Positions 36,777 through 45,489 of a DNA stretch of 64,000 bases are shown in pieces. Source of the stretch: Lachnospiraceae bacterium (GTDB lineage: Bacteria > Bacillota > Clostridia > Lachnospirales > Lachnospiraceae). The notes beneath the pieces are model-generated. The model was not told the origin of the DNA. It made no database searches and saw nothing but the letters and a program-made list of their open reading frames with translations. The position numbers and the translations under genes were made by a program. The DNA lies in contig JAEDCQ010000001.1 of assembly GCA_016294075.1 (NCBI GenBank), positions 310,001-374,000 on the forward strand. Reading direction: 5' to 3'. Each line of letters begins with the position of its first letter. Positions within the stretch are counted from its first letter, which is position 1.

Positions 36777-37790
36777 TTGTCTAACAATACTTTTGGAATG
36801 GACCTCGGTACAAGTAATATCAAAATTTATAATAAGGCTGAGGATAGTTATTTTATTGAAAAAAATATGATTGCCATAGAAAATAAAAATACATTATTGG
36901 CATACGGAGATTCTGCATTTGAAATGTATGAAAAGGCACCGGTTAATATTCAGACTTCTTATCCTGTATGCAATGGTGTTATCGCAGATATAAAAAATAT
37001 GGAAACATTGGTAAAATATTTTATTTCTGATTTATCAAAGGGCAGTTTAAAGCCATGTGATTTTTATGTGGCAGTTCCTACCGACGTTACGGAGGTTGAA
37101 AAAAGAGCATTTTATGATCTGATTAAGGATGCCGGTGTGAAAGCACGCAAGGTCATGGTTGTGGAAAAAGCAGTAGCAGACGGCTTGGGACTGGGAATCG
37201 ATGTAAAAACCTCTCAGGGTGTTTTGGTTGTAAATGTAGGGTATGCGACAACAGAAATATCAATTCTTTCATTAGGCGGTATTGTTCTCAGTAAGCTGAT
37301 TAAAATCGGCGGCCATAAATTTGACGAAGCAATTCGTGCGGCTGTCCGCAAAGAGTATAACCTTATAATCGGAGAGAAAAGTGCTGAAAAGATTAAAATT
37401 AATCTTTCTGAGCTGGAATCGTCCGATAAATCCGCACTTGTTTACGGACGAGATATTGTAACAGGACTTCCTATTGAAAAAATGATACCGACAGATCTTG
37501 TAGATGAAGCATTGGAAGAACATTTTATCTCAATTATAGATTCCATTAAAGTGATTTTGGAAAGAACACCTCCGGAATTAGGGGCTGATATTTACCGTCA
37601 TGGACTTTATTTAACCGGCGGAGCTTCCCAGGTGAGTCATTTTGCGGCTATGGTGCAGAAGGGAACAGGCTTAAAGGTCAATGTTGCTGAAAATCCTCTT
37701 GAAACGGTTGCGGTCGGACTTTCCAAAATAATCAAAGATGATAATTATAAATCACTTGCATATGCAATAGAAGGAATGGGTGTAAAATGA
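36777..37790 (+). CDS. mreB: MreB-like actin homologue with an altered phosphate-2 motif
   Basis: A 337-residue actin-fold protein. Phosphate-1 is FGMDLGTSNIKIY near the start and the adenosine motif is LTGGASQVSHF near 280. Phosphate-2 reads VNVGYATTEISIL around 152-165, where most MreB proteins read VDIGGGTTE: the Asp is Asn153, and GGG is GYA, while the Glu (160) is kept. MreB polymers guide side-wall synthesis in rod cells. The gene is followed directly by mreC and mreD, so the role is clear even though the motif is odd. The start is TTG 36777 with GAAAGGAG 8 bases upstream; its stop overlaps mreC by 4 bases. Confidence 0.92.
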   Translation: MSNNTFGMDLGTSNIKIYNKAEDSYFIEKNMIAIENKNTLLAYGDSAFEMYEKAPVNIQTSYPVCNGVIADIKNMETLVKYFISDLSKGSLKPCDFYVAVPTDVTEVEKRAFYDLIKDAGVKARKVMVVEKAVADGLGLGIDVKTSQGVLVVNVGYATTEISILSLGGIVLSKLIKIGGHKFDEAIRAAVRKEYNLIIGEKSAEKIKINLSELESSDKSALVYGRDIVTGLPIEKMIPTDLVDEALEEHFISIIDSIKVILERTPPELGADIYRHGLYLTGGASQVSHFAAMVQKGTGLKVNVAENPLETVAVGLSKIIKDDNYKSLAYAIEGMGVK

Positions 37791-38650
37791 GTCCTGTTTT
37801 AAAGAGAAAAAGGGAAAAGTTCCATCTTCCGAACAAATATCTTCTCTTTTTACTGACTTTATTTTGTGTTGGTATGATGATATTATCCTTTACTACCAAT
37901 TTTCTTGCTGCCCCTTTGAATTATATCAGCAGTTACCTGATTGTTCCTTTTGAAAAAGGTCTGACAAGTGTCGGTACATATGCTCTTGAAAAAACGAAGC
38001 AGCTTCAGGAGTTAAGCTATGTATTAAAAGAAAACGAGCAGCTGAAGGAACAGATTAACGAGCTGACAATAGAGAATACGCTTTTACAGCAGGAAAAGTA
38101 CGAACTGACAAAATTGAGAGAATTGTACGAGCTTGATGCCGAATATGAAAATTACAACAAAATCGGTGCCCATATTATATCCCGTGATTCATCAAACTGG
38201 TACTCTTCGTTTGTCATAGACAAAGGCTCTGATGATGGGATAAAGGTTAACTGTAATGTAATTGCAGGAAGCGGATTGGTAGGAAGAGTTGTGGAAGTGG
38301 GACCAAATCATGCAAAGGTTATCTCTATTATTTCAGACGGAATCAATACAAGCGGTATGATTTTAGCCAGCGGGGACAATTTAATTGTAACCGGAAATCT
38401 TACAACAATGGCAGAGGGAAAAATAGAATACAGCCAATTAATTGATAGTAAAAATAAAGTAACTGTCGGAGATAAGATTGTCACATCCAATATATCCGAC
38501 CAATATCTTCCGGGTATTTTAATCGGGTATATCAGCAGTATTGCTACAGACTCGAATAATCTTACAAAATCAGGATATGTGACACCGGTAGTTGATTTTG
38601 AACACTTAAATGAGGTTCTTGTCATTAAGGAGCTTAAGCAGTTGCCTTAA
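37787..38650 (+). CDS. mreC: Rod shape-determining protein MreC
   Basis: A 287-residue protein with a short cytoplasmic basic tail, one membrane helix (about 18-38), a coiled coil (about 65-115, rich in Glu/Leu/Gln) and a beta-rich extracytoplasmic domain with the family motifs ARVI-like IISRDSSNWYSSFVIDKGS near 125 and GLVGRVVEVGPNHAKV near 165. MreC links the MreB filament to PBP2/RodA. The ATG overlaps the mreB stop (ATGA). Length is typical. Confidence 0.95.
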   Translation: MSPVLKRKREKFHLPNKYLLFLLTLFCVGMMILSFTTNFLAAPLNYISSYLIVPFEKGLTSVGTYALEKTKQLQELSYVLKENEQLKEQINELTIENTLLQQEKYELTKLRELYELDAEYENYNKIGAHIISRDSSNWYSSFVIDKGSDDGIKVNCNVIAGSGLVGRVVEVGPNHAKVISIISDGINTSGMILASGDNLIVTGNLTTMAEGKIEYSQLIDSKNKVTVGDKIVTSNISDQYLPGILIGYISSIATDSNNLTKSGYVTPVVDFEHLNEVLVIKELKQLP

Positions 38651-38695
38651 GCATATTAACTGTGTATTGCCAAATAAAACAAACAGGATGAGATA

Positions 38696-39214
38696 ATGAA
38701 AAAAGCAATCTTTGCAGGTATAATTTTATTTTGCTGTTATATATTACAAACAACACTTTTTGCTTTGTTTAACATCGGTGGAATACGCCCCAATTTATTG
38801 ATTATCGTAACTGCATCATTGGGTTTTTTAGGAGGGCAGAAAACCGGTATTTATACCGGTTTTTTCAGTGGTTTACTTATTGATATCTGCCTGCGTACAG
38901 TATATGGTGCCAATGCACTTCTTTATATGTATGTCGGGTACAGTTGTGGATGCTTAAAGAAGGTTCTTTATCCAAAGGATATTAAATTACCTCTGCTTTT
39001 TATTGCAGGGAGTGATTTGGCATATAATATTTTGTTTTATTTTTTGAATTTTCTGTTTCGCGGAAGATTTGAATTTCTGTATTATTTTCGGCATATTATT
39101 CTGCCTGAGGTAGTTTATACCTCCATTATGGCATGCATTTTATATCCTTTCATCCATTTTATCATGATGCGCATTGAAGTGTCGGAGAAAAAAGGAGAAC
39201 AGACGATTGATTAA
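38696..39214 (+). CDS. mreD: Rod shape-determining protein MreD
   Basis: A 172-residue integral membrane protein with five or six helices and the family features GGIRPNLLIIVTASLGFLGG near 25 and GFFSGLLIDI near 55. It belongs to the elongasome with MreC, PBP2 and RodA. It begins 46 bases after mreC, preceded by AGGATGAG. Its 3' end overlaps the start of the PBP2 gene by 8 bases. Confidence 0.93.
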   Translation: MKKAIFAGIILFCCYILQTTLFALFNIGGIRPNLLIIVTASLGFLGGQKTGIYTGFFSGLLIDICLRTVYGANALLYMYVGYSCGCLKKVLYPKDIKLPLLFIAGSDLAYNILFYFLNFLFRGRFEFLYYFRHIILPEVVYTSIMACILYPFIHFIMMRIEVSEKKGEQTID

Positions 39215-42113
39215 ACGTTTTAAAGATAATTATATAAATACCACAAACGGAAGAATTATTGTCCTTTTATTGTTTTTTTTTCTGTTATCTTCCCTTCTTA
39301 CTGCGAGATTGTTTGTATTACAGATTATTAACGGAGAAGAGACACTTGAGGAATTTACATTAAAGATTCAGAAGGAACGTACCATTAACAGTACGCGAGG
39401 AAAAATATTCGACAGAAACGGCGTACTTCTTGCTTATAATGAGCTGGCATATAACGTTACGATTGAAGATGTCTATGAATCGGGCACTGATAAGAACAAA
39501 AACATAAATGAGACTCTTCTTAAGGTTATAAAAATTATCGAGAAGAATGGCGATAAAATTGTAAACGATTTTAGTATTATTTTGGATGAAAACGGTGAGT
39601 TTGCATTTACTCTGGAGGGAACACAGCAGAAACGTTTTCTTGCGGATATATACGGAAGAACAAAAATATCTGATTTAAAATACAAAGAAGAAACCGCGTC
39701 AGCGGATATGGTAATGGAATATTTGTGCGGCTATTCCAAATACGGAATAGGTGAGTCCCTTGACCCTGAAAATCCGCGTGATTCCTTTGTTGTATTTCAG
39801 GGATATACGAAAGAAGAACAGCTAAAGCTTGTTACAATACGCTATGCCATGAGCTTAAACAGCTTCCAGCAGTATATTCCTACCGTTATAGCTACAGATG
39901 TGGATGAAAAAACGGTTGCCAGCATCATGGAAAACAGTACTGAATTTACCGGAGTGTCTATTACGGAGGATAATATCCGTAAATATGTTGACAGTAAATA
40001 CTTTTCTCAGATTTTGGGTTATACCGGTAAAATTTCAGAAGAGGAATATCTTACATTAAATAATCAGGAAATTACGGAAAACAATGAACGGACGACCAGA
40101 AAACGAAATGATTATACTTTAACGGATATGATTGGGAAAGCCGGAATTGAGCAGACAATGGAAACCTACTTACAGGGTGTAAAAGGACATGAAACCATTT
40201 TTGTAAACAATCTCGGTAAAGTAATTGAAAGCACCAATCTGGTAGAGCCTGTCGCAGGGAATGATGTTCATCTGACGATTGACCATGATTTACAGGTTGC
40301 AGCTTACAATATTTTAGAGCAGAAGCTTGCCGGTATCTTGTTAAGTAAAATTATTAATGTAAAAGAGTACAATCCGCCTGAACGTCCATCTGCAAGTCAG
40401 TTGAAAATTCCGATTGATGATGTTTATTTTGCTCTTTTTAATAATAATGTCATCGATATCAAGCAATTTGAAGATGAAGATGCCGGAGAAAATGAGAAAG
40501 CGGTTTATGAAGCCTTTATAGAAAAACAGAATAAAGTTTTTGAACGTCTGACGGAAGAATTAAATGAAAATCGGACTCCGTATAAAGAATTACCGGAAGA
40601 ATATCAGATATATCAAAGCTATATTGTATCTATGCTGTCAGCAGAAGGAATTCTGCTAAATGATAAGATTGACAAAGAGGATGAGGTGTACCGGGCATGG
40701 AAAACAGAAGAAACCATCAGTCTCAGAGAGTTCCTTGATTATTGCATTTCTCAGAATTGGATTGATGTTACCAGGATTGCACTGAAAGCCGAATATTCCG
40801 ACTCATCTGAAATTTTTCAACAACTGACAGCGGATATTTTGGAATTATTAAAGCATAATACTGAGTTTTCCAAAAAACTTTATCGTTATATGATAAACGG
40901 CAACAATATAGACGGAAGACAGATTTGTATGATTTTATTGGAGCAGGATGCTGTTTCCATTACGGAAAAGGAAGAAGAAAAGTTTATAACAAAACAGATA
41001 TCCCCCTATAATTTCATGTTGTTTTTAATCGAAAATCTTTATATTACACCGGCGCAGCTTGCACTTGACCCTTATTCGGCTTCTGTTGTCATTACAAATG
41101 TAGAAGGCGAAGTCCTTGCTTTGGTAACATATCCGAGCTATGACAATAACCGTCTTGCAAATTCCATTGACTCGGAATATTATGCTTCTCTGCGTAAGGA
41201 TTTATCCAATCCGTTATGGAATTATGCGACACAGCAGAAAACAGCTCCCGGTTCCACATTTAAAATGGTATCTGCAACAGCGGCTTTATGTGAAGAGGTT
41301 GTTACAACAAAATCTACGATTACCTGTAAAGGCTTATTCGACAGATTTGCGAACGAACAATACAGATGCTGGATTTATCCGGGTGCACATGGCTCACTTA
41401 CCGTTTCGGGAGGTATTGAAAATTCATGTAATGCATTCTTCTATGAAGTCGGTTATCAGCTAAGCCAGACAGCTGACGGAGCCTATGATGCTGATCTTGG
41501 TCTTGAAAAATTGTCTAAATATGCAGATTTATATGGTCTTTCAGAAAAATCCGGTGTTGAGATTGAAGAATCTGTTCCGGAGGTTTCCGATGAATATCCA
41601 GTATTATCTGCCATTGGACAAGGTACCAATAACTATACAACCGTGGGTCTTGCAAGATATATTACCACCGTTGCAAACAGCGGAACCTGTTATAATCTTA
41701 CACTTCTTGATAAAGTAACCGACTCAAACGGAAATCTGATTGTTGATTATTCTCCGTCGGTGCGTAATACCATTGAACTTCCTGCAAGCTACTGGAATGC
41801 AATTCACTCAGGAATGAAACGTGTGGTAGAGAAAAAAACATATTATCAGGATTTAGGCGTTACTGTTGCGGGGAAAACCGGAACTGCCGAAGAAAATCGT
41901 AACCGTGCCAATCATGCATTGTTTGTCAGTTATGCGCCTTTTGAGAATCCGGAAATAACGGTATCTACACGAATTGCATTTGGATATACATCGGAATATG
42001 CCGCAAATCTGACCCGTGATATTTATAAATATTATTTTGATTTAGAGGAAGAAGATTCAATTCTAACCGGTACGGCTGTTATTCCGGATGCCGCAGCAAC
42101 TACTGCAGATTAA
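39207..42113 (+). CDS. mrdA: Penicillin-binding protein 2 with a large internal insertion
   Basis: A 968-residue class B PBP. It has one N-terminal membrane helix (about 15-37), a dimerisation domain (about 50-340), and a transpeptidase domain with Ser683 in PGSTFK, the SCN motif at 740-742 and KTG at 890-892. Usual PBP2 proteins are 600-700 residues. The extra length is a mostly helical, charged stretch (about 375-615) inserted between the start of the transpeptidase domain (TIDHDLQVAAYNILEQKL) and its first strand (ASVVITNVEGEVLALVTYPS). The start is TTG 39207: AAAAGGAG lies 10 bases upstream, better than an in-frame TTG at 39174. It cross-links side-wall peptidoglycan made by RodA. Confidence 0.93.
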   Translation: MIKRFKDNYINTTNGRIIVLLLFFFLLSSLLTARLFVLQIINGEETLEEFTLKIQKERTINSTRGKIFDRNGVLLAYNELAYNVTIEDVYESGTDKNKNINETLLKVIKIIEKNGDKIVNDFSIILDENGEFAFTLEGTQQKRFLADIYGRTKISDLKYKEETASADMVMEYLCGYSKYGIGESLDPENPRDSFVVFQGYTKEEQLKLVTIRYAMSLNSFQQYIPTVIATDVDEKTVASIMENSTEFTGVSITEDNIRKYVDSKYFSQILGYTGKISEEEYLTLNNQEITENNERTTRKRNDYTLTDMIGKAGIEQTMETYLQGVKGHETIFVNNLGKVIESTNLVEPVAGNDVHLTIDHDLQVAAYNILEQKLAGILLSKIINVKEYNPPERPSASQLKIPIDDVYFALFNNNVIDIKQFEDEDAGENEKAVYEAFIEKQNKVFERLTEELNENRTPYKELPEEYQIYQSYIVSMLSAEGILLNDKIDKEDEVYRAWKTEETISLREFLDYCISQNWIDVTRIALKAEYSDSSEIFQQLTADILELLKHNTEFSKKLYRYMINGNNIDGRQICMILLEQDAVSITEKEEEKFITKQISPYNFMLFLIENLYITPAQLALDPYSASVVITNVEGEVLALVTYPSYDNNRLANSIDSEYYASLRKDLSNPLWNYATQQKTAPGSTFKMVSATAALCEEVVTTKSTITCKGLFDRFANEQYRCWIYPGAHGSLTVSGGIENSCNAFFYEVGYQLSQTADGAYDADLGLEKLSKYADLYGLSEKSGVEIEESVPEVSDEYPVLSAIGQGTNNYTTVGLARYITTVANSGTCYNLTLLDKVTDSNGNLIVDYSPSVRNTIELPASYWNAIHSGMKRVVEKKTYYQDLGVTVAGKTGTAEENRNRANHALFVSYAPFENPEITVSTRIAFGYTSEYAANLTRDIYKYYFDLEEEDSILTGTAVIPDAAATTAD

Positions 42114-42127
42114 GGAGAATTCTTTTT

Positions 42128-42805
42128 ATGAAAAATTTGATTGTCATGAAAAGCTTTCAGAATGGAATTTCCATCCATATGGATGAAGAGGCTTCTTTTA
42201 AGGACATTCTTTCTGAAATAGCAGATAAATTTACAAATGCAAAAGCTTTTTTCAAAGATATAAAGGTAGCTTTATCTTTAGAGGGAAGAAGCTTGAGTAC
42301 GGAAGAGGAAAAGCAGATTATCCAAACAATTACGGAGAATTCGGACGTGCAAATCATTTGTTTGATTGGAAAAAATGAGGAATCAAACAAAAGTATTATT
42401 AAAGCGTTAAAACGTGTGGATGCTGAAAAAGAGGAATACAACGGTCGGTTTCACCGTGGCTGTCTCCGCGCCGGACAGATTCTTGAAACAGAGGGGAGTG
42501 TTGTAATCATAGGCAACGTGGAAAAGGGTGCTTCTGTTATTGCTTCTAAGGATATTATAGTTATCGGTGCATTATATGGTGAGGCTTATGCCGGAGCATC
42601 CGGAAATGAATCGCATTTCATCTGTGCACTGAAGTTTGAACCCGAAAAGTGTAAAATCGGTGATATCCGCTGCCATAAATCAAAGGAGAAAGGCATATTC
42701 AGTAATAAAAATAAATACATGCCTCAAATTGCCCATATAGAAAATCAAGAGATACGCATAGATAACATTACAAAAGAATTGCTGGAGAATTATTCTTTAT
42801 CATAA
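42128..42805 (+). CDS. minC: Septum-site determining protein MinC
   Basis: A 225-residue division inhibitor. The N-terminal domain (1-105) inhibits FtsZ assembly; the C-terminal beta-helix domain carries RAGQILETEGSVVIIGNVEKGA near 118 and GALYGEAYAGASGNE near 155, which bind MinD. It is slightly longer than the minimum, with a polar tail after 180. AAGGAG lies upstream of ATG 42128, 14 bases after the PBP2 stop, so minC is co-transcribed with the mre-mrdA genes. Confidence 0.95.
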   Translation: MKNLIVMKSFQNGISIHMDEEASFKDILSEIADKFTNAKAFFKDIKVALSLEGRSLSTEEEKQIIQTITENSDVQIICLIGKNEESNKSIIKALKRVDAEKEEYNGRFHRGCLRAGQILETEGSVVIIGNVEKGASVIASKDIIVIGALYGEAYAGASGNESHFICALKFEPEKCKIGDIRCHKSKEKGIFSNKNKYMPQIAHIENQEIRIDNITKELLENYSLS

Positions 42806-42833
42806 GGCTTTTCCAGAGGACAAAAGAATGTCC

Positions 42834-42857
42834 TTTCGGACATTCTTCACATATTTA
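42834..42857 (+). promoter_or_regulatory. Perfect hairpin between minC and minD, with an overlapping alternative fold
   Basis: AAGAATGTCC (42834-42843) pairs perfectly with GGACATTCTT (42848-42857) around TTTC. An overlapping alternative is AGGAC at 42827-42831 with GTCCT at 42840-42844. The main stem is not followed by a T run, so it is a weak terminator at best. It could be a processing or stability element within the min operon; function not shown by the sequence. Confidence 0.4.
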
Positions 42858-42885
42858 TCATAATGCTTTAAGAAGGAGAAAAAAA

Positions 42886-43692
42886 ATGTGTGAAGTAATT
42901 GTCGTTACCAGTGGAAAAGGCGGTGTGGGAAAGACCACCACAACCGCAAACGTAGGAAGTGGTCTGGCGCAGGCGGGAGCAAAAGTTCTTTTAATTGATA
43001 CTGATATCGGTCTGCGTAATTTAGATGTTGTAATGGGCCTTGAAAATCGTATTGTCTATAATCTGGTAGATGTTATTGAGGGAAACTGTCGTCTGAAACA
43101 GGCACTTATCCGTGACAAACGATACAACAATCTTTTCTTGTTACCTTGTGCCCAGACAAAAGATAAAACATCTGTAAATGAAACTCAGATGAGACGGCTG
43201 ATAGAACAGGTTTCAGATGATTTTGATTATATTCTTCTGGATTCTCCGGCAGGAATTGAGCAAGGGTTTAAAAATGCAATTGCAGGTGCAACACGTGCAT
43301 TTGTTGTTACAACGCCTGAAGTATCTGCAATACGAGATGCAGATAGGATTGTCGGTCTGTTAGAGGCAAACGAATTTACAAAAATTGATTTGATTATCAA
43401 TCGTATCCGATATGATTTGGTAAAACGTGGCGATATGATGACTGCGGAGGATGTTGTTGATATTTTATCCATTCCTTTAATTGGAGTGATACCGGATGAT
43501 GAAAATGTTGTAATAGCTACTAACCGTGGCGAGCCTCTTGTAGGTTCCCAGACACTTGCAGGACGTGCCTACCGAAATATATGTTACAGGGTTTTAGGCA
43601 GACAGATTCCGATAGAAACAGGTAAACCGGTTTCCTTTTTTTCAAGACTATCAGGGGTTTTTCATAAAGGGAAGGAGGAATCTGCATGTTAA
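42886..43692 (+). CDS. minD: Septum-site determining ATPase MinD
   Basis: A 268-residue ParA/MinD ATPase with the deviant Walker A SGKGGVGKTTTTANVG near residue 8, Walker B DYILLDSPAGIEQGF near 118, and a C-terminal amphipathic membrane-targeting stretch (SFFSRLSGVFHKG). MinD binds the membrane as an ATP dimer, recruits MinC and is released by MinE. AAGAAGGAG precedes ATG 42886. It overlaps minE by 7 bases. Confidence 0.97.
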   Translation: MCEVIVVTSGKGGVGKTTTTANVGSGLAQAGAKVLLIDTDIGLRNLDVVMGLENRIVYNLVDVIEGNCRLKQALIRDKRYNNLFLLPCAQTKDKTSVNETQMRRLIEQVSDDFDYILLDSPAGIEQGFKNAIAGATRAFVVTTPEVSAIRDADRIVGLLEANEFTKIDLIINRIRYDLVKRGDMMTAEDVVDILSIPLIGVIPDDENVVIATNRGEPLVGSQTLAGRAYRNICYRVLGRQIPIETGKPVSFFSRLSGVFHKGKEESAC

Positions 43693-43949
43693 GATTATTC
43701 GGGAAAAAATCCTCCAGGCAGATTGCCCGTGACCGCTTAAAAATTTTATTAATATCAGATAGGATGAATTGTTCTCCTCAAATGATGGAACTGATAAAAA
43801 ACGATATAGCAAAAGTGATTTCGAAATACATGAAAATAGACACAGACAGTATGGAAATTGAAATCAGCAATACTTCTTCAAAGGGAAAAATAGTAAAACA
43901 CCCTACATTGTATGCCAATATTCCCATACTGGATATGAAGAATGGATAA
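43686..43949 (+). CDS. minE: Topological specificity factor MinE
   Basis: An 87-residue protein with the membrane-binding N-terminus MLRLFGKK, the MinD-contact helix region SRQIARDRLKILLISDRMN and the C-terminal dimerisation domain. It stimulates MinD ATPase and drives pole-to-pole oscillation. Its presence indicates the oscillating Min system rather than the Bacillus DivIVA/MinJ version. GGGAAGGAGG precedes ATG 43686, inside the end of minD. Confidence 0.95.
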   Translation: MLRLFGKKSSRQIARDRLKILLISDRMNCSPQMMELIKNDIAKVISKYMKIDTDSMEIEISNTSSKGKIVKHPTLYANIPILDMKNG

Positions 43950-43952
43950 AAA

Positions 43953-45068
43953 ATGTTCAGACAATATAAAATAAGGAACTATGATTTTAAATTAATACTA
44001 TTTGTAATACTTCTCAGTATTATAGGATACCTTGCTGTAGGTAGTGCAAAGGAATCTGTACAGGATAAGCAATTGTACGGTATTTTTGTCGGAATTGTCA
44101 TTATGGTGGTTCTTTCACTGATTGACTACTCACATTACTTATTTTTCTATTGGGGCTTTTACATCTTAAATATTATACTTCTTTCTGCCGTGTTGATATT
44201 TGGACGTGAGGTCAATGGTTCTAAGCGCTGGATTGAAATTGGAATACAATTTCAACCCTCTGAACTTGCCAAAATTTTATTGATTTTATTCTTTGCACAG
44301 TTTATTATGAAATATAAAGATAAGATTAATTCAGTACGGATTCTTTTGTTATCCGTTATACTTTTGGCAATACCGCTTTCTCTGGTGTATTTGGAACCGG
44401 ACCTTTCTACCAGTATTATGATTATACTTACCTTTTGCGTTATGCTGTTTGTCGGTGGATTGAGTTATAAATTTATTGGCGCCGTATTGGCGATATTGGT
44501 TCCGACAGTGGTAGCTTTTTTTACAATTATATTAAGACCGGGAGGCGAAGAATTATTACCGGAGGGATTCAGGTATCAGATTGGGCGTATTCTTGCATGG
44601 ATTCAGCCTGAAAAATATGCCGATTCTACAGCCTATCAACAGCTAAACTCCATTACTGCCATCGGTTCGGGACAACTGTATGGAAAAGGGCTGGATAATA
44701 ATGTTATTGCCTCCGTTAAAAACGGTAATTTTATCTCAGAACCTCAAACAGATTTTATTTTTGCTGTTATTGGGGAAGAGTTAGGATTTCTAGGCAGCTT
44801 TTCTGTTGTATTACTGATTTTTCTGATAGTATGGGAGTGCTTGAGGATAGCAAGAAATGCAAAAGATACTGCAGGAAGCATTATTGCTTCGGGAATGGCC
44901 GGGTTGATTGGGCTGCAGGCATTTTTAAATATTGCGGTAGCAACAGGATTAGCACCAAATACCGGAATACCGTTACCGTTTGTAAGTGCCGGACTGACTT
45001 CTCTTATTGTTTTATATGGTGGGATAGGTATTGTATTAAACATCGGGCTGCAGCATAAGAAATACTAG
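43953..45068 (+). CDS. rodA: SEDS peptidoglycan glycosyltransferase RodA
   Basis: A 371-residue SEDS-family polymerase with about ten membrane segments. Signature segments are GREVNGSKRWIEIG near 90, QPSELAKI near 104, YLEPDLSTSIMI near 150 and the C-terminal TGIPLPFVSAGLTSLI near 338. It partners with the PBP2 encoded at 39207 to make side-wall peptidoglycan; its place after minE is usual in Clostridia. FtsW or SpoVE is the alternative, but the mre-mrdA context favours RodA. It starts 4 bases after minE; the ribosome site lies within the minE end. Confidence 0.92.
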   Translation: MFRQYKIRNYDFKLILFVILLSIIGYLAVGSAKESVQDKQLYGIFVGIVIMVVLSLIDYSHYLFFYWGFYILNIILLSAVLIFGREVNGSKRWIEIGIQFQPSELAKILLILFFAQFIMKYKDKINSVRILLLSVILLAIPLSLVYLEPDLSTSIMIILTFCVMLFVGGLSYKFIGAVLAILVPTVVAFFTIILRPGGEELLPEGFRYQIGRILAWIQPEKYADSTAYQQLNSITAIGSGQLYGKGLDNNVIASVKNGNFISEPQTDFIFAVIGEELGFLGSFSVVLLIFLIVWECLRIARNAKDTAGSIIASGMAGLIGLQAFLNIAVATGLAPNTGIPLPFVSAGLTSLIVLYGGIGIVLNIGLQHKKY

Positions 45069-45093
45069 AATTGCCCAGAAAAGAGGATTATAA

Positions 45094-45489
45094 ATGAATA
45101 TTGCATTGATTGCTCATGATTCAAAGAAAAAACTTATGCAGAATTTCTGTATTGCATACAGAGGAATACTCAGTAAAAATTCTTTATATGCTACAGGGAC
45201 AACGGGCAGATTAATTGAAGAGGTAACCAATTTATCCGTTCATAAGTATCTGGCAGGTCATTTGGGTGGAGAGCAGCAGATTGGTGCTTCTATAGAACAT
45301 AATGAAGTTGATTTAGTTATCTTTCTTCGTGAACCATTAACCCCCAAGATGCATGAACCGGATGTTAACAACATTGTCAGATTATGTGATATGCACAATA
45401 TTCCGCTTGCGACAAATCTGGCAACAGCAGAACTGTTGATTAAGTCATTAGACAGAGGAGATTTAGAGTGGCGTGAAATGTATAAATAA
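45094..45489 (+). CDS. mgsA: Methylglyoxal synthase
   Basis: A 131-residue enzyme with the conserved start MNIALIAHDSKKKLM, the phosphate-binding segment ATGTTGRLI near 30, and HLGGEQQIGA near 50 with the catalytic Asp in VDLVIFLREPL near 70. It turns dihydroxyacetone phosphate into methylglyoxal plus phosphate, relieving sugar-phosphate stress. The position after rodA is a common clostridial arrangement. AGAGGA precedes ATG 45094; its 3' end overlaps the next gene by 17 bases. Confidence 0.96.
   Translation: MNIALIAHDSKKKLMQNFCIAYRGILSKNSLYATGTTGRLIEEVTNLSVHKYLAGHLGGEQQIGASIEHNEVDLVIFLREPLTPKMHEPDVNNIVRLCDMHNIPLATNLATAELLIKSLDRGDLEWREMYK

Noticed and set aside
42834..42857. Rho-independent terminator splitting minC from minD
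   Set aside because: The stem is perfect, but no T tract follows; kept as an RNA structure of unknown role.
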